Made by a program: the position numbers and the translations under genes. Of a DNA stretch of 22,708 nucleotides, positions 6,395-14,758 are shown piece by piece (position 1 is the stretch's first letter; each line of letters starts with the position of its first letter). This DNA is from Clostridiaceae bacterium (GTDB taxonomy: Bacteria > Bacillota > Clostridia > Lutisporales > Lutisporaceae), in NCBI GenBank assembly GCA_028697435.1, contig JAQVFD010000003.1:1-22708 (forward strand), in the 5' to 3' direction. A model generated the notes under the pieces. The model did not search any database. It had not been told where the DNA came from and saw only the letters and a list, made by a program, of their open reading frames with translations.

Positions 6395-7829
6395 AACCGT
6401 TATCGGTCTTGAAATACATGCCGAACTGGATACCAAATCCAAATTATTCTGTTCATGCCCTACGGAATTCGGTGCAAACCCAAATGAAAACACCTGTCCC
6501 ATATGCCTTGGGATTCCCGGAACATTGCCTGCACTTAATGCAAAGGCCGTCACTCTTGTTGTAAAAGCAGGCTTGATATTGAACTGTGAAATCAACAAAG
6601 AAAGCCATATGGACCGCAAGAACTATTTTTACCCTGACCTTCCGAAGGCATATCAAATCACACAATATTATACACCTGTCTGCAAAGGAGGATATGTCGA
6701 TATTGAGGCAGCGGGGGTATCCCGCAGAATCAGATTGAACAGGATCCATATGGAAGAAGATGCCGGAAAGCTGATACATCTTGAGGCGGACGGTGTTTCA
6801 CTGATTGATTATAACCGTGCCGGGATCCCGCTTATAGAAATAGTAACCGAACCCGACCTTCGTTCCCCGGAAGAAGCGGTTGCCTTTCTCATTGCCCTCA
6901 AGTCCATGCTGGAATACGGAGAAATCTCCGACTGCCGTATGGAGCAAGGCTCTCTGCGGTGTGATGCAAACATCTCCCTGAGAAAAAAAGGTCAAAATGC
7001 CTTAAATACCCGGGTAGAGCTAAAAAACCTTAATTCATTCAAAGAGTTGAAAAAAGCCCTTGAATATGAAGAAAAACGCCAAAAAAAACTATATACCCTT
7101 AAGGAAGAAGACAAAATAGTTCAGGAAACAAGGCGCTGGGAGGCTGTAAAGGAAGAAACCATTCCGATGCGTTCAAAAGAAGATGCCGATGATTACAGAT
7201 ACTTTCCCGATCCTGACCTGGGACCGATTATAATCAATGATACCCTGATCCGGGAAATTAAGAAAAACCTTCCGGAAATGCCGGTGATCAGGAAAAAGCG
7301 CTTCAGAGAGCTTTATGGCCTCAAAAATAAGGATATTGACATAATAGTCGGATATAAAGCACTCTCGGAATACTATGAAGCATTGGTATCCTGCGGCGCA
7401 GAACCAAAGGTCGGAGCAAAATGGATATTGGGAAGCATCCTGAAGCTTTTGAATGAAAAAGGGCTGAAAGCGGAACAAATACCGATTCCTCCGGAAGAAC
7501 TCGGCAAACTGATAGAAATTATTGAAGAGGGAAAAATAAGCATTACCGCCGGTCAGGAAGTGTTCAGCGAAATGTTCAGAACCGGTAAAGATGCCGAAAA
7601 TATAATTAAAGAGAAGGGACTCAGCCAAATCAGCAATAGACTGGAATTAGAAAGAATCATCAATAGTGTACTGAGTAATAACCCTCAATCCCTTTCAGAT
7701 TATGCTGCAGGAAAAAAACAAGCAGCCGTATTTCTGATGGGTCAGATTATGAAAGCTTCAAAAGGCAGGGCAAATCCGCAGCTTGCAAATGAAATACTGG
7801 ATGAAAGATTGAAAAAAGGGTTGCTGTAA
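6384..7829 (+). CDS. gatB: Glutamyl/aspartyl-tRNA amidotransferase subunit B
   Basis: 481 residues, normal length. It phosphorylates the carboxyl side chain of mischarged Glu-tRNA(Gln) or Asp-tRNA(Asn) and transfers ammonia to it. Visible landmarks are ETVIGLEIHAEL at the start, the zinc cysteines Cys23, Cys25, Cys38 and Cys41 (FCSCP and CPICLG), DRKNYFYPDLPKAYQITQY, HMEEDAGKLIH, DYNRAGIPLIEIVTEPD, MEQGSLRCDANIS, ELKNLNSF and DDYRYFPDPDL. The C-terminal 150 residues are the helical plus YqeY-type tRNA-binding part. Unlike its GatA partner it shows no loss of key motifs. The start overlaps the end of gatA, and an AGGGG ribosome site lies within gatA. It ends in a bidirectional terminator. Confidence 0.95.
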   Translation: MSFETVIGLEIHAELDTKSKLFCSCPTEFGANPNENTCPICLGIPGTLPALNAKAVTLVVKAGLILNCEINKESHMDRKNYFYPDLPKAYQITQYYTPVCKGGYVDIEAAGVSRRIRLNRIHMEEDAGKLIHLEADGVSLIDYNRAGIPLIEIVTEPDLRSPEEAVAFLIALKSMLEYGEISDCRMEQGSLRCDANISLRKKGQNALNTRVELKNLNSFKELKKALEYEEKRQKKLYTLKEEDKIVQETRRWEAVKEETIPMRSKEDADDYRYFPDPDLGPIIINDTLIREIKKNLPEMPVIRKKRFRELYGLKNKDIDIIVGYKALSEYYEALVSCGAEPKVGAKWILGSILKLLNEKGLKAEQIPIPPEELGKLIEIIEEGKISITAGQEVFSEMFRTGKDAENIIKEKGLSQISNRLELERIINSVLSNNPQSLSDYAAGKKQAAVFLMGQIMKASKGRANPQLANEILDERLKKGLL

Positions 7830-7851
7830 AATCTTAATTTTACAACAACCC
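7818..7851. terminator. Bidirectional terminator between gatB and the aminotransferase gene
   Basis: GGGTTG-TGTAAAAT pairs with ATTTTACA-CAACCC (one C/A mismatch in the stem, 4-base loop). On the minus strand the stem is followed by TTTTTTC, a strong tract that ends the aminotransferase transcript. On the plus strand TTCTATTATTAT follows. Confidence 0.8.
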
Positions 7852-7862
7852 TTCTATTATTA

Positions 7863-9050
7863 TCAACCTCTGATTTTCTCCATCAGCTTTTTAAATACCG
7901 GCAAAGAGCGCTTAATCATATCATGATCCACACAATAAGAGATCCTCACATAAGAGGAACAACCAAAATCGTTGCCCGGTACAATCAGAAGGTCAGACTG
8001 CTTTGCCATGTCGGAAAAGCTCTTCGCATCCCCATTTGGTGCTTCCATGAAAAGATAGAAGGCTCCGGAAGGTTTTGCACAATTATATCCTATCTCGGTC
8101 AGCCCATTGTGTATCAATTCACGATTCGCAATATAGGGCTTAAGGTCGGGCTTTACATTTGCACATCGTGCAATAACATGCTGCATCAGGGAAGGAGCAC
8201 ATACATAACCCAGTACACGTCCCGCTCCTGCAATGGCGTTGTACACCTCATCATGATCCTCCACAGAACCCGGAACCAGAGCATAGCCTATACGTTCCCC
8301 GGGCAGAGACAAAGACTTACTGTAGGAGTAGCAGATTATTGTGTTGGAGTAGTAATGAGGAATGAACGGCACTGTGCCTTCATAAACCAATTCCCGATAA
8401 GGTTCGTCACTGATTATGAATATGGGATGACCTACCTCTGCAGATTTTTTCTTAAGCAGAGCAGCCAGTTTCTTGATAGTCTCTTCGGTGTAGATAACGC
8501 CGGAAGGATTGTTGGGAGAATTCACTATAACACCCTGGGTATTTGCATTGATACTCTTTTCAAGCAAATCAAAGTTAATCTGAAATGCGGGAATATCTGG
8601 GGGTATCGTTGTAAGCTTAGCCCCTGCCGTTGTTGCAAAACAGGAATACTCAGTAAAGAATGGCGCAAAAGCAATGAATTCTGTTTTATCATCGATGGTC
8701 AATGCGCGGAATACGGCAGTCAGTGCTGCGGCAGCACCTGCCGTCATATAAAGATCTGAAAATTTGTAATCGGTGCCGAAGCGTTCATTAAGGTTGTCGG
8801 CAATGGCCGCTCTGGTTTCATTACTGCCCGGACCGCTTGTATAGCCATGGATGGCCGTGGATGGCATTTCATCAATGATATTCCGGATGGTTTGATTGAC
8901 TTCCTCCGGGGCCGGAACACTGGGATTGCCAATGCTGAAATCATATACGTTTTCTTTCCCAACAACCGAACTGCGCTGTTTTCCGTACTCGAACAGCTCA
9001 CGGATACAGGAACGAACCGTTCCATAACGAAGCATATCTTTCGATACCAT
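7863..9050 (-). CDS. Class I/II PLP-dependent aminotransferase
   Basis: 395 residues, fold type I. It transfers an amino group between an amino acid and a 2-oxo acid in the cytoplasm; the aspartate aminotransferase-like subfamily is most likely, but the substrate is not fixed by sequence. Landmarks are DFSIGNPSVPAPEEV near the start, YTSGPGSNETRAAIA, NSPNNPSGV (Asn that contacts PLP), ISDEPYRELVYEG (Asp and Tyr of the cofactor site), SYSKSLSLPGERIGY with the Schiff-base Lys245, and YVRISYC with the arginine that binds the substrate carboxylate. GGAGGTTCAAAATG gives a clear start. It is transcribed alone, convergent with gatB and divergent from dinB. Confidence 0.9.
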   Translation of the reverse strand: MVSKDMLRYGTVRSCIRELFEYGKQRSSVVGKENVYDFSIGNPSVPAPEEVNQTIRNIIDEMPSTAIHGYTSGPGSNETRAAIADNLNERFGTDYKFSDLYMTAGAAAALTAVFRALTIDDKTEFIAFAPFFTEYSCFATTAGAKLTTIPPDIPAFQINFDLLEKSINANTQGVIVNSPNNPSGVIYTEETIKKLAALLKKKSAEVGHPIFIISDEPYRELVYEGTVPFIPHYYSNTIICYSYSKSLSLPGERIGYALVPGSVEDHDEVYNAIAGAGRVLGYVCAPSLMQHVIARCANVKPDLKPYIANRELIHNGLTEIGYNCAKPSGAFYLFMEAPNGDAKSFSDMAKQSDLLIVPGNDFGCSSYVRISYCVDHDMIKRSLPVFKKLMEKIRG

Positions 9051-9143
9051 TTTGAACCTCCAATTTCTATTATTGTTAACTTTTTATCCATCTAATATCA
9101 TCATAACTTATAGATAAATTTTAGTAAAGGATGAAATAAACAA

Positions 9144-9162
9144 GAACATATGTTCGTATAAT
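9144..9162 (+). promoter_or_regulatory. LexA (SOS) box overlapping a promoter for dinB
   Basis: GAACATATGTTC at 9144-9155 is a perfect match to the Firmicutes LexA/DinR core GAAC-N4-GTTC. A TATAAT hexamer lies two bases further at 9157-9162, so bound LexA would block the promoter. No good -35 is visible. A second possible promoter (CTGAAA 9188-9193, 16 bases, TATAAT 9210-9215) lies nearer to the gene and is not covered by the box. Confidence 0.75.
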
Positions 9163-9297
9163 TTTACGTGTATTTTAAAGAAAACGGCTGAAAAGCATCA
9201 CTTTCCTGCTATAATTAGCCAACTTTGGAGTTTTACTTATGCCTTGTCCTCCGTTTATAGTAATAGTACCACCACAAACGGTGCAGAGGTGAATTTT

Positions 9298-10548
9298 ATG
9301 AGGACAATTATGCACGTAGATGTAAATAGTGCCTTTTTGTCATGGCAAGCGGTTTATAATTTGCAGAAGGGTGATAAAGTTGACTTGAGGCAAATACCCT
9401 CCGTAGTAGGCGGCAGCCAGGCAGACAGACATGGTATAGTATTGGCTAAAAGCACCCCGGCAAAGAAATATGGGATAAATACAGGTGAAGTCCTCTGGCA
9501 GGCAAGGCAAAAATGTCCTGACCTTGTAGTTGTTCCGCCCGATTATGAATTATATATAAAATGCAGCGATGCTCTCGCGGAAATACTTAAAGAGCATAGC
9601 CCACTAATACAGCGGTTTAGCATAGACGAAGCTTTCCTGGATTACAGCGGAATGTCTGAAAACTTTGGCCCTCCCGTGCCCTATGCCTATGCTCTGAAAG
9701 AAAAAATCAAAAAAACCTTGGGGTTTACAGTTAATATCGGCATCGGACCAAATAAGCTTTTGGCAAAGATCGCCGGGGATTTGAAAAAACCCGATATGGT
9801 ACACACGCTTTTAAATCAAAAGGAGATGGCGGAGAAAATGTGGCCCCTGCCGGTGCAGGATCTTTTCATGGTTGGCCGGGCCTCAAAGAAGAAGCTGAAT
9901 GATATTGCAGTTTATACCATTGGCGACCTTGCAAAGTGCGAACCGGAAATATTGAAATATAAGTTGAAAAGCCATGGCATATTAATATGGCAGTATGCCA
10001 ACGGTTTAGAAGAGTCCCCCGTTCATGAGGGCTATAACCTCATAATGAAAGGCATCGGAAACAGCACCACCATAAGGTTTGATGTTATAGACCGCAAAAC
10101 AGCCTATAAAGTGTTGTTGTCCCTGACGGAATCGGTAGCCTATAGGCTTAGGAGGGTTCAGGCAGTATGCGGAGTGGTTTCGGTATCAATCAGAACCTCT
10201 GAATTAAACATGTATTCTCACCAAAGAAAGCTATTTAACAGGACCGATGTAACCAATGAGATATATAAAAATGTTGTAGAGCTTTTTAATGAAGGCTGGC
10301 AGGGTGAGCCAATCCGTCACCTTGGAGTAAGAGTAACAGACTTTAGCTCTTCTGAATTTACTCAATTCAGTATATTCGATACTAAGGATATAGTTAAGAA
10401 ACAAGCGTTGGATAGCGCAATTGACCGGATAAGAAACAGATACGGCAATTCAATAATTAAAAGAGCGGTATTGGCAGATGACCAATTTCACGCAATGACA
10501 GGCGGGATGGGAGCTGATGAATATCCGGTCATGTCTACTATTCTCTAG
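9298..10548 (+). CDS. dinB: Y-family DNA polymerase IV (DinB type), SOS-inducible
   Basis: 416 residues from the ATG at 9298, chosen because AGAGGTG lies six bases before it; an upstream in-frame extension lacks a ribosome site. It is a translesion polymerase. The palm motif is HVDVNSAFLSW, the clostridial variant in which the second Asp of the usual HVDMDxFF is Asn; Asp8 is kept and Phe13 is the steric gate. SIDEAFLDYSG supplies Asp110 and Glu111. GFTVNIGIGPNKLLAKIAGDLKKPD is the fingers-thumb region, then a helix-hairpin-helix-like part and a little-finger domain (from about 235). The C-terminus lacks an obvious QLxLF-type clamp-binding motif, although TQFSIFD near 358-364 is a possible one. 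A LexA box lies upstream and a small partner gene follows by 15 bases. Confidence 0.93.
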   Translation: MRTIMHVDVNSAFLSWQAVYNLQKGDKVDLRQIPSVVGGSQADRHGIVLAKSTPAKKYGINTGEVLWQARQKCPDLVVVPPDYELYIKCSDALAEILKEHSPLIQRFSIDEAFLDYSGMSENFGPPVPYAYALKEKIKKTLGFTVNIGIGPNKLLAKIAGDLKKPDMVHTLLNQKEMAEKMWPLPVQDLFMVGRASKKKLNDIAVYTIGDLAKCEPEILKYKLKSHGILIWQYANGLEESPVHEGYNLIMKGIGNSTTIRFDVIDRKTAYKVLLSLTESVAYRLRRVQAVCGVVSVSIRTSELNMYSHQRKLFNRTDVTNEIYKNVVELFNEGWQGEPIRHLGVRVTDFSSSEFTQFSIFDTKDIVKKQALDSAIDRIRNRYGNSIIKRAVLADDQFHAMTGGMGADEYPVMSTIL

Positions 10549-10563
10549 GGAGGAGATTTTGCA

Positions 10564-10818
10564 ATGGGCAGACAAATTGTAAAGGTAAGGGCAGATTTCG
10601 ATGTTGACGGTAATCCCTTTCCTCTTAAATTCAAGATTGTTACCGAAGAAAAGAACCTCGTTACAGTACGGGTAGACAGAATAACAAAATCGGATACTAA
10701 TTTTTACGCAGGCAATAAAATGCTTGTGTATCATTGTGAAAGCATTGAAGACGGCGTTTTTAAACCGTATGAATTAAGATATGAGGTGGATACCTGCAAG
10801 TGGTTTTTTTATTATTAG
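10564..10818 (+). CDS. Small protein linked to Y-family polymerase
   Basis: 84 residues, mostly beta-strand in style (IVKVRADFDVDGNPFPLKFKI, VRVDRITKSD, MLVYHCES, YELRYEV). GGAGGAGAT precedes the ATG by a few bases and the gap from dinB is only 15 bases, so it shares the SOS transcript. From memory, clostridial Y-family polymerase genes often have a neighbour of this size with a similar 'VDRVxDxxxxxxxxAGxxxxxYxC' core, which fits here. It is not YolD-like in sequence, but could play the same accessory part (inference). Its last 4 bases overlap the convergent Nudix gene. Confidence 0.75.
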   Translation: MGRQIVKVRADFDVDGNPFPLKFKIVTEEKNLVTVRVDRITKSDTNFYAGNKMLVYHCESIEDGVFKPYELRYEVDTCKWFFYY

Positions 10819-11198
10819 GATTCCTTCAACATCTTTCCAACAAATTCAACATCAGCAGGCATAAATTCATATCCGGTCAATTCTTCTACTGTTACCCATT
10901 CTATAGCATTATGTACGTTTAGTCGTAATTGGCCTCCGCAAATTTCTGCATTGAATACAGTAAAGTATATTTCTTTTCCGCTAAAGTGATATATACTTTT
11001 AGTAAAAACGCTCAGAACTTTAATATCAAGCTCCAATTCTTCACGAATCTCCCTTATTATGCACTCTTCCAGAGTCTCGCCATCTTCTCTCTTACCCCCC
11101 GGAAATTCCCATAACATGCCGCATTCATCATCTGCCCCACGCTGACATATAAGAATCTTTTCTCCATCGCGTATTATTGCTGCTGTAACTTCTATCAA
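10815..11198 (-). CDS. Nudix hydrolase, MutT-like
   Basis: 127 residues. The Nudix box runs from Gly35 to Leu57 (GGKREDGETLEE, then REIREEL), with all metal-binding glutamates in place; the usual glycine near the end of the box is Glu56. The preamble WEFPGGK and the opening EVTAAIIRDGEKILICQRG are typical of MutT/8-oxo-dGTP diphosphatases, so a role in cleaning oxidised nucleotides is likely. The TTG at 11198 is preferred as start because GGAG (11207-11210) lies upstream at good spacing; a GTG at 11207 overlaps that site. A possible promoter is TTGAGA (11271-11276) with TATAAT (11250-11255) on the minus strand. The gene is convergent with the dinB pair. Confidence 0.9.
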   Translation of the reverse strand: MIEVTAAIIRDGEKILICQRGADDECGMLWEFPGGKREDGETLEECIIREIREELELDIKVLSVFTKSIYHFSGKEIYFTVFNAEICGGQLRLNVHNAIEWVTVEELTGYEFMPADVEFVGKMLKES

Positions 11199-11424
11199 GA
11201 TAATCACTCCATATTCAGTTTGTTGGTATTTTGCTCATACCTCTTCTTTATTATATATAATTTGACATATTCTCAATTTATCCTTCGACATCCTTGTATA
11301 AGCTGTGTTAAAATGCTACAGAAAATACAAATAATTCATAAACTATTCACATTTCTATCATGATCCTATCACATATTGTAACTAAACTAAGATTGTAAGC
11401 AATTTTATAGGGGGAGTAAAAGTC

Positions 11425-12771
11425 ATGGATAGTGAAGAAAAAGGATATGCTCGCAGAAATACCATTTTTACTGTATTACGCTATCTTTTACTTGCTGTTG
11501 TCTTGATATTTGTAAGCGCGGCTGCGTTTATACACGTTGCAGGGAACAAGCTTTATCCCACAATACATGCAATTTGTCCTATAGGCGGAGTTGAAACCCT
11601 GTATTACTATATAACAAATGATGGGGCTACCCTGCCTAAAGTGTTTTCGGGTACCATAGGGCTCTTGATAATTACAGTGGTGGTTGCAATAATATTCAGG
11701 AGAGCTTTCTGTGGTTTAATCTGCCCTTTTGGAACCCTTCAGGAGATTTTCGGAAACATAGGGAGGCGAGTTTTTAAAAAAAGGTTTACGGTACCTGCTG
11801 TTGTTGACAGACCTTTGAGGTATTTTAAGTACGTTGTGCTTGTAGCAGCAATACTGGGAGGATGGCTTAGCGGTACTTTATGGCTGCAAAATTGGGACCC
11901 TTGGACAGCCTATGCTCATATTCCCAATACCAGTGAAATCATGGGGACATACTTTATTGGGTTAATAGTGTTAGTCGTTGTATTGCTTGGCTCATTCTTC
12001 TACGAACGGTTCTTTTGCAAGTACGCATGCCCTTTGGGTGCGTTAAACTCGATATTAGGACTTTTAAGCAGATTAAGAATAGCTCGCGATAAGGACCTAT
12101 GTATAAACTGTGGACTGTGCAGTAAAAGCTGTCCCGTACAGATAGACGTCGAAAATGTGGAAACAGTGACGACACCTGAATGTATAGACTGCGGGAAGTG
12201 CGTTGCCGCATGCCCCGTTAACGGTGCCCTTGAAATGAAGTTCCTGAAATTCAGAGTCAATTCCGTGGCATTACTTGCATTGGTTTTTGTTGTTTTCTTT
12301 GGAGGTATAACTGCGTTACAGTGGGCAGGATTTGACCGCTATAGTCATGTTCCGGAAGCTACCCTGAGAGAAATTGCAAAGCAAGAGGGATTAAGTGTTG
12401 CTGCCTACAAGGAATTATATGACTTGCCTGAAAAAATATCCGCCAGAGCAAGGGCAAGAGATGTAGAATATTCTATACCTTTTTATAAAATCGCTGAGCT
12501 TACAGGAATTAAAAGTGCTAAACTAAAGGAAGAACTGGGTTTGTCCTCTGAACTTGATAACAATACGCCCTGGGGTGACGCTTATGGTGAAGTGAGTCTT
12601 GGTAGAATAGCCCAACTCAATGGCACTACCGTCGATTACTTTAAGATATATTACGGTCTTGATGATGCTGTTGGTCCGGATTCAAAATGGAAGCTTGTCA
12701 GGGACAGGGTACAAGAGGTCCTTGATGAACAACGAATTCAAGAATCCTGCGGCGGCTGCGGAGGGGAGTAA
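11425..12771 (+). CDS. Membrane 4Fe-4S protein, NapH/NosR-like, with repeat tail
   Basis: 448 residues. Membrane segments are visible at about 16-37, 75-92, 133-153, 174-193 and 278-300. The family's cysteine pairs lie at membrane edges: Cys51-Pro, Cys96 and Cys100 (CGLICPFG), Cys198 and Cys202 (CKYACPLG). Two ferredoxin clusters follow at 226-236 (CINCGLCSKSC) and 253-263 (CIDCGKCVAAC). This architecture passes electrons between a membrane pool and soluble partners. The region after 315 holds three related helical modules with a shared 'L-x2-IA-x3-G ... L-G/P' pattern, and the protein ends in CGGCGGE. GGGGGAG precedes the ATG. The gene stands alone; the electron donor and acceptor are not evident. 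Confidence 0.88.
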   Translation: MDSEEKGYARRNTIFTVLRYLLLAVVLIFVSAAAFIHVAGNKLYPTIHAICPIGGVETLYYYITNDGATLPKVFSGTIGLLIITVVVAIIFRRAFCGLICPFGTLQEIFGNIGRRVFKKRFTVPAVVDRPLRYFKYVVLVAAILGGWLSGTLWLQNWDPWTAYAHIPNTSEIMGTYFIGLIVLVVVLLGSFFYERFFCKYACPLGALNSILGLLSRLRIARDKDLCINCGLCSKSCPVQIDVENVETVTTPECIDCGKCVAACPVNGALEMKFLKFRVNSVALLALVFVVFFGGITALQWAGFDRYSHVPEATLREIAKQEGLSVAAYKELYDLPEKISARARARDVEYSIPFYKIAELTGIKSAKLKEELGLSSELDNNTPWGDAYGEVSLGRIAQLNGTTVDYFKIYYGLDDAVGPDSKWKLVRDRVQEVLDEQRIQESCGGCGGE

Positions 12772-12777
12772 GCCCTC

Positions 12778-13377
12778 CTAAACAGCAGGTCTATAGAGCA
12801 TATCTCCATCAAAGGATTTTAAAAATTCTTTTAACATAAGAGCATCTGTGATTGTATTATCCAGCCATACTTTTTCAGCATCTGCAGGCAAAATAACAGG
12901 CATCCTGTCATGTATTTCAGACATGACCTTATTAGCGGATATTGTAATTATTGCAGCTCTGAAAATCTTACTGCCGTCCTCGTTTAGCACGTTCCGATAA
13001 ATACCCGCCATACCGAAAATAGGTACATCCTTTACGGTAATCAGCATTTTGGTCTTCTTTTTTTCTTCATTTTTCTGCCATTCAAAAAAGGCCGTTGCCG
13101 GGATAATGCACCGCCCATTGGTAAACATGTCCTTGAATGTCCTTTTCTGATCCACAGTCTCTCCTCTTGCATTGATCAGAGGTCTCTTATCATATGGGTT
13201 ATCAAATCCCCATTTTGCAGCATCAATATAGTTATGTCCGCCTTCTTCGGTTATTATTGCAACCATGTCTGTCGGAAATATCTCATTTTTTGAACCGTAT
13301 CCTATATATCTGTTTTCTGCATCAAATCTGAGCATAAGCTGCTCAATTCCGGTGTCAAGCTGATACCTTCCGCACAT
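12778..13377 (-). CDS. yedK: SOS response-associated peptidase (SRAP, YedK/HMCES)
   Basis: 199 residues, normal length. SRAP proteins bind single-stranded DNA and form a covalent thiazolidine link between Cys2 and an abasic site, shielding it from cleavage. MCGRYQLD gives the free Cys2 after Met removal. Active-site residues are visible: Asn69 and Arg71 (NARGETV), Glu99 (AFFEWQK) and His156 (IHDRMPVIL). GGAGGTGCTTCTATG gives a clear start. No LexA box is visible upstream. A deleted second copy of this gene lies near 18.2 kb. It is the last gene on the minus strand in a row with the metallopeptidase, macro and serine dehydratase genes, and its stop meets that of the iron-sulfur gene. Confidence 0.93.
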   Translation of the reverse strand: MCGRYQLDTGIEQLMLRFDAENRYIGYGSKNEIFPTDMVAIITEEGGHNYIDAAKWGFDNPYDKRPLINARGETVDQKRTFKDMFTNGRCIIPATAFFEWQKNEEKKKTKMLITVKDVPIFGMAGIYRNVLNEDGSKIFRAAIITISANKVMSEIHDRMPVILPADAEKVWLDNTITDALMLKEFLKSFDGDMLYRPAV

Positions 13378-13486
13378 AGAAGCACCTCCTCTGTAAAAAC
13401 TTATTCATCACTACTTTCCCCTCTATATTTTTTGCCGCAATATACTCTATTGTTTACTGCATATGATTCGTTGAGGGGTTTCCCAT

Positions 13487-14191
13487 TTATAAATACCTAT
13501 CCATGGTGAAGTTGTTAAGCTCATTTTTGGTCATGCGCCAATCCGGAAGAAATTTATTCATATAATCAACAAAAACCGAATTGTGGCTCTTTTCCAGGAG
13601 ATGCACAAGCTCATGCACTATAACATACTCAAGACAATTTATCGGTTTCTTGGCTAGCTGTAAATTGATCCAAATGCGTTTGTCTCTGATATTGCAGGTT
13701 CCCCATTTCGTCAGCATGTTTTTTACCCGAAAAGTATCAGCTTTTATGCCTATAACCTTTTCCCATTTTTCAGTAAGTTCCGGGAGCTTTTCTTTTAGCT
13801 GCTTCCGATACCACTCTATCATAGCATTCTCACGCTGTTGGGTTGTGCTATCCTTACGAACAGTTAAAATCAGATTATCCCCTTCGATTTCCACCTTATT
13901 TGAATAGTTGTGTCTTAGTTCCAGTCTATGCCGTCTTCCCCAGACATAATGACTTTCACCGGTAACATATTCCCTCTTTGTCTGTCTTTGATGATTTTCA
14001 AACTTGCCGATTTGTTTTTTTATCCAAGTAATTTTATCAATAGCAAATGACTGTATGGTATCATCCTTAATGCTTGCAGGTGCTGTTATTCGCACTTTAC
14101 CATCAGGCGGTAACACTGTCAGATGCATGTTTTTTATATTTTTTTTAATTACTTCTATTTCAATATCAAAAATCACTATTTTATTTGCCAT
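13487..14191 (-). CDS. YgjP-type (DUF45) zinc metallopeptidase
   Basis: 234 residues, the usual length for the family. The zinc motif HELVHLLEKSHN (HExxH, then a downstream His) lies at about residues 191-202. Other family signs are the beta-rich N-terminal part (MHLTVLPPDGKVRITAP), KWGTCNIRDKRIWINLQLAKKP just before the zinc motif, and a C-terminal LPDWR. These proteins are cytoplasmic and related to the WLM/SprT metallopeptidases; their substrates are poorly known. An AAGG site precedes the ATG. It follows the macro domain gene by 47 bases on the same strand. Confidence 0.88.
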   Translation of the reverse strand: MANKIVIFDIEIEVIKKNIKNMHLTVLPPDGKVRITAPASIKDDTIQSFAIDKITWIKKQIGKFENHQRQTKREYVTGESHYVWGRRHRLELRHNYSNKVEIEGDNLILTVRKDSTTQQRENAMIEWYRKQLKEKLPELTEKWEKVIGIKADTFRVKNMLTKWGTCNIRDKRIWINLQLAKKPINCLEYVIVHELVHLLEKSHNSVFVDYMNKFLPDWRMTKNELNNFTMDRYL

Positions 14192-14238
14192 ACTATTCGC
14201 CTTGTTCTTTCAGTATAAAAAATTTTAGCAACGGCTCG

Positions 14239-14697
14239 TCAAGGATAGACAACCAGATAAACTGTCATTTCATTGCTTAAGAGAAATTCTCCAATAACCG
14301 ATATAGCTGTTTTAAATGCTTTATCTTTGGGATACCCATAGGCACCTGATGATATCAGCGGAAAGGCAATACTTTCAAGCTTATGCTCCTTAGCCAATTC
14401 CAAGGAGTTTTTATAACAATCGGAAAGAAGCTTCTCCTCGTTGGAATTACCCCCGTGCCAAACCGGACCGACTGTGTGGATTACATGCTTTGCAGGCAGC
14501 TTGTATCCTTTTGTGATTTTAGCTTGCCCTACTTTACAGCCTCCGAGGGTGCGGCACTCCTCAAGCAGCTCCGGTCCCGCAGCCCGATGGATTGCCCCGT
14601 CAACCCCTCCTCCCCCAAGTAAGGATGAATTGGCTGCGTTAACTATTGCATCAACATGGACCTTTGTTATATCATTACGTATTATTTCAAGTGGCAT
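14239..14697 (-). CDS. Macro domain protein, C-terminally short
   Basis: 152 residues. Macro domains of this group bind ADP-ribose and remove acetyl or ADP-ribose groups. Landmarks are VDAIVNAANSSLLGGGGVDGAIH (ADP-ribose loop with the catalytic Asn and Asp), GxAKITKGYKLPAKHVIHTVGP and AFPLISSGAYGYPKDKA. The end MTVYLVVYP-stop comes about 20 residues before family members usually finish, so the last helix is missing. Reading the other frames past the stop gives no clear macro ending, so this looks like a real truncation rather than a simple frameshift. It is preceded by a perfect 12-base ribosome site and lies 61 bases after sdaAA. Confidence 0.9.
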   Translation of the reverse strand: MPLEIIRNDITKVHVDAIVNAANSSLLGGGGVDGAIHRAAGPELLEECRTLGGCKVGQAKITKGYKLPAKHVIHTVGPVWHGGNSNEEKLLSDCYKNSLELAKEHKLESIAFPLISSGAYGYPKDKAFKTAISVIGEFLLSNEMTVYLVVYP

Positions 14698-14699
14698 AA

Positions 14700-14711
14700 G
14701 ATCACCTCCTT
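14700..14711 (-). promoter_or_regulatory. Full-length Shine-Dalgarno for the macro domain gene
   Basis: On the minus strand AAGGAGGTGATC, complementary over 12 bases to the 3' end of 16S rRNA, is followed three bases later by the ATG. The core GGAGG sits at good spacing. This predicts strong initiation. Confidence 0.8.
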
Positions 14712-14758
14712 GGTTTTACCGATATCTATAAGCAGTTCCAGGTTTCTATTACTGTTTT

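Noticed and set aside
7923..8759. Long plus-strand open frame opposite the aminotransferase gene
   Set aside because: The opposite strand encodes a full PLP enzyme with all motifs; the plus-strand product is cysteine- and histidine-rich without family signs and has no ribosome site.
9009..9023. Second LexA box GGAACGAACCGTTCC in the aminotransferase gene
   Set aside because: The half-sites GAAC and GTTC are 5 bases apart instead of 4, and it lies inside the coding region.
12760..12778. Terminator GGAGGG/CCCTCC between the iron-sulfur and yedK genes
   Set aside because: The stem is only 6 bp, overlaps both coding ends, and has no T tract on either side.
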